Of a stretch of 64,000 nt of DNA, positions 63,280-64,000 are shown one piece after another. The position numbers and the translations under genes were made by a program. Each line of letters begins with the position of its first letter. Position 1 is the first letter of the stretch. The stretch is from Flammeovirgaceae bacterium SG7u.111. Its GTDB lineage: Bacteria; Bacteroidota; Bacteroidia; Cytophagales; Flammeovirgaceae. The stretch spans positions 6,982,001-7,046,000 of the forward strand of contig CP139021.1 of the NCBI GenBank assembly GCA_034044135.1, read 5' to 3'. A model generated the notes under the pieces. That model searched no databases. It had not been told where the DNA came from and saw only the letters and a list, made by a program, of their open reading frames with translations.

Positions 63280-64000
63280 ATGAGAATTTTAATTGGAGTA
63301 TTGAGCTTTTTAATTCTTTCCTCTTCGGCTTTTGCCCAACAGCAAAAATACTGGGTCGTATTCAAAAAAAAGGAAATAAAAGAGCATGAAAACACAGCAC
63401 TTGTGTCTGAAAAAACACTTGAAAACAGAAAGTCACAAGAGATTCCTTTAATTCAATATTCTGATTTTCCAGTTTCTGCCTCCAATTTAGAAAGCGTAAA
63501 ACAAGAAGGGGCTGCTCCTCTTGTGGTATCCAAATGGCTCAATGCCGCAAGCGCAAAACTTACCCCCGAGCAAGTGAACAGGCTCAAGCAATTGCCTAAT
63601 GTAAAAAAAGTCATCCCTATCCGAGGAAAAATGCTTCCTGCTAAATATACCATGCCATCGCCATCTTATGCTACTGCCATCAGCCAAATGGAAGCCAACG
63701 TAATGGCCGAAGAAGGACTCACAGGCGAAGGAGTTGTTGTTGGTGTAATTGACGCTGGTTTTTTCGGTGCAAAAAACAACAAATACCTGAAAGAACTTTT
63801 CAAAGATAAGCGAGTATTGGGCGTAAAGGATTTGGTAAACCCTCTTAAAACCGACCATTACGATTCTATGGAAACTTTTTCGGACAGCCACGGAACGACT
63901 GTTTTGAAAATGATAACGGGGGTGAAAGGAAAAGGAGAGCAGTCAGGCTTTGCTACCAATGCTACATTTTACTTGGCAAGAACTGACCACGGTGACAACG
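63280..64000 (+). CDS. S8 subtilisin-like serine protease (3' end cut by window)
   Basis: From ATG at 63280 an open frame of 240 codons runs off the right edge. Signal peptide 1-20 (SSSAFAQ). Propeptide-like region to about 145 in the style of exported Bacteroidota subtilases (SKWLNAASAKLTPEQVNRLKQLPNVKKV). Catalytic Asp158 in VVVGVIDAGF and His204 in SDSHGTTVLKMI are present; the Ser lies beyond the window. Such enzymes often end in a type IX secretion sorting domain; that cannot be tested here. Confidence 0.9.
   Translation, partial: MRILIGVLSFLILSSSAFAQQQKYWVVFKKKEIKEHENTALVSEKTLENRKSQEIPLIQYSDFPVSASNLESVKQEGAAPLVVSKWLNAASAKLTPEQVNRLKQLPNVKKVIPIRGKMLPAKYTMPSPSYATAISQMEANVMAEEGLTGEGVVVGVIDAGFFGAKNNKYLKELFKDKRVLGVKDLVNPLKTDHYDSMETFSDSHGTTVLKMITGVKGKGEQSGFATNATFYLARTDHGDN

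Overview
The window looks like a chromosomal segment of a free-living Bacteroidota bacterium, probably of the Cytophagales (inference). Support comes from A-rich gene starts without clear Shine-Dalgarno sequences, several TAnnTTTG-type -7 promoter elements, a PorE-like OmpA/PD40/TPR lipoprotein, an S8 protease with the propeptide style usual in this phylum, and many PAS-rich sensor kinases. I see no phage, insertion sequence, CRISPR array, rRNA or tRNA gene. The left edge cuts a minus-strand gene (ThuA fused to a sugar dehydrogenase) and the right edge cuts a plus-strand subtilase.

Layout. 1-9.7 kb: ThuA/PQQ lipoprotein, a giant GAF/multi-PAS pseudo-kinase, a queuosine-precursor transporter, a bacterial SUI1/eIF1 homologue and a hybrid histidine kinase. 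9.7-12.3 kb (minus): an apparent cvpA-pabA-trpA operon, then a GatB/YqeY protein. 12.5-21.9 kb: pdxJ, a beta-lactamase-fold hydrolase, a nucleotidyltransferase/GHMP-kinase fusion, dapF, a PorE-like lipoprotein, a LytS-type kinase and apbE. 22-28 kb (minus): a REC-PAS-PAS kinase, a TPR kinase whose phospho-acceptor His is replaced by Lys, and a polytopic GT-C-like protein. 28-30.7 kb (minus): rseP and dxr. 30.9-36.2 kb: a marR gene with a 24-bp palindrome in its promoter, a fadN/fadA-type beta-oxidation pair and an alpha/beta hydrolase. 36-51 kb: M16 peptidase, small unknowns, dnaK, M28 peptidase, a 22-residue-repeat LRR protein, aroA, lipB and a tandem CbbX/SpoVK-type AAA+ protein. 51.4-55.7 kb: trpEGDC behind a classical leader-peptide attenuator. 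55.8-63 kb: corA, a ribosomal protein cluster rplC-D-W-B, rpsS, rplV, rpsC, then cyclophilin and aminopeptidase P.

How the parts fit. Aromatic amino acid synthesis recurs: aroA, the attenuated trpEGDC operon, and trpA about 42 kb away beside a second glutamine amidotransferase; trpB and trpF are not in the window. The marR-fadN-fadA block looks like a regulated fatty-acid degradation module. The ribosomal cluster is a self-contained fragment of the S10 operon: it has its own strong promoter and terminator, and rpsJ and rplP are missing from their usual flanking places.

The observations I rate highest are the trp attenuator (TrpL peptide with three Trp codons), the excised ribosomal protein block, the MarR operator palindrome, the nucleotidyltransferase-GHMP kinase fusion with an altered HxGH motif, the two degenerate sensor kinases, and the tandem AAA+ protein with a duplicated novel N-terminal domain.
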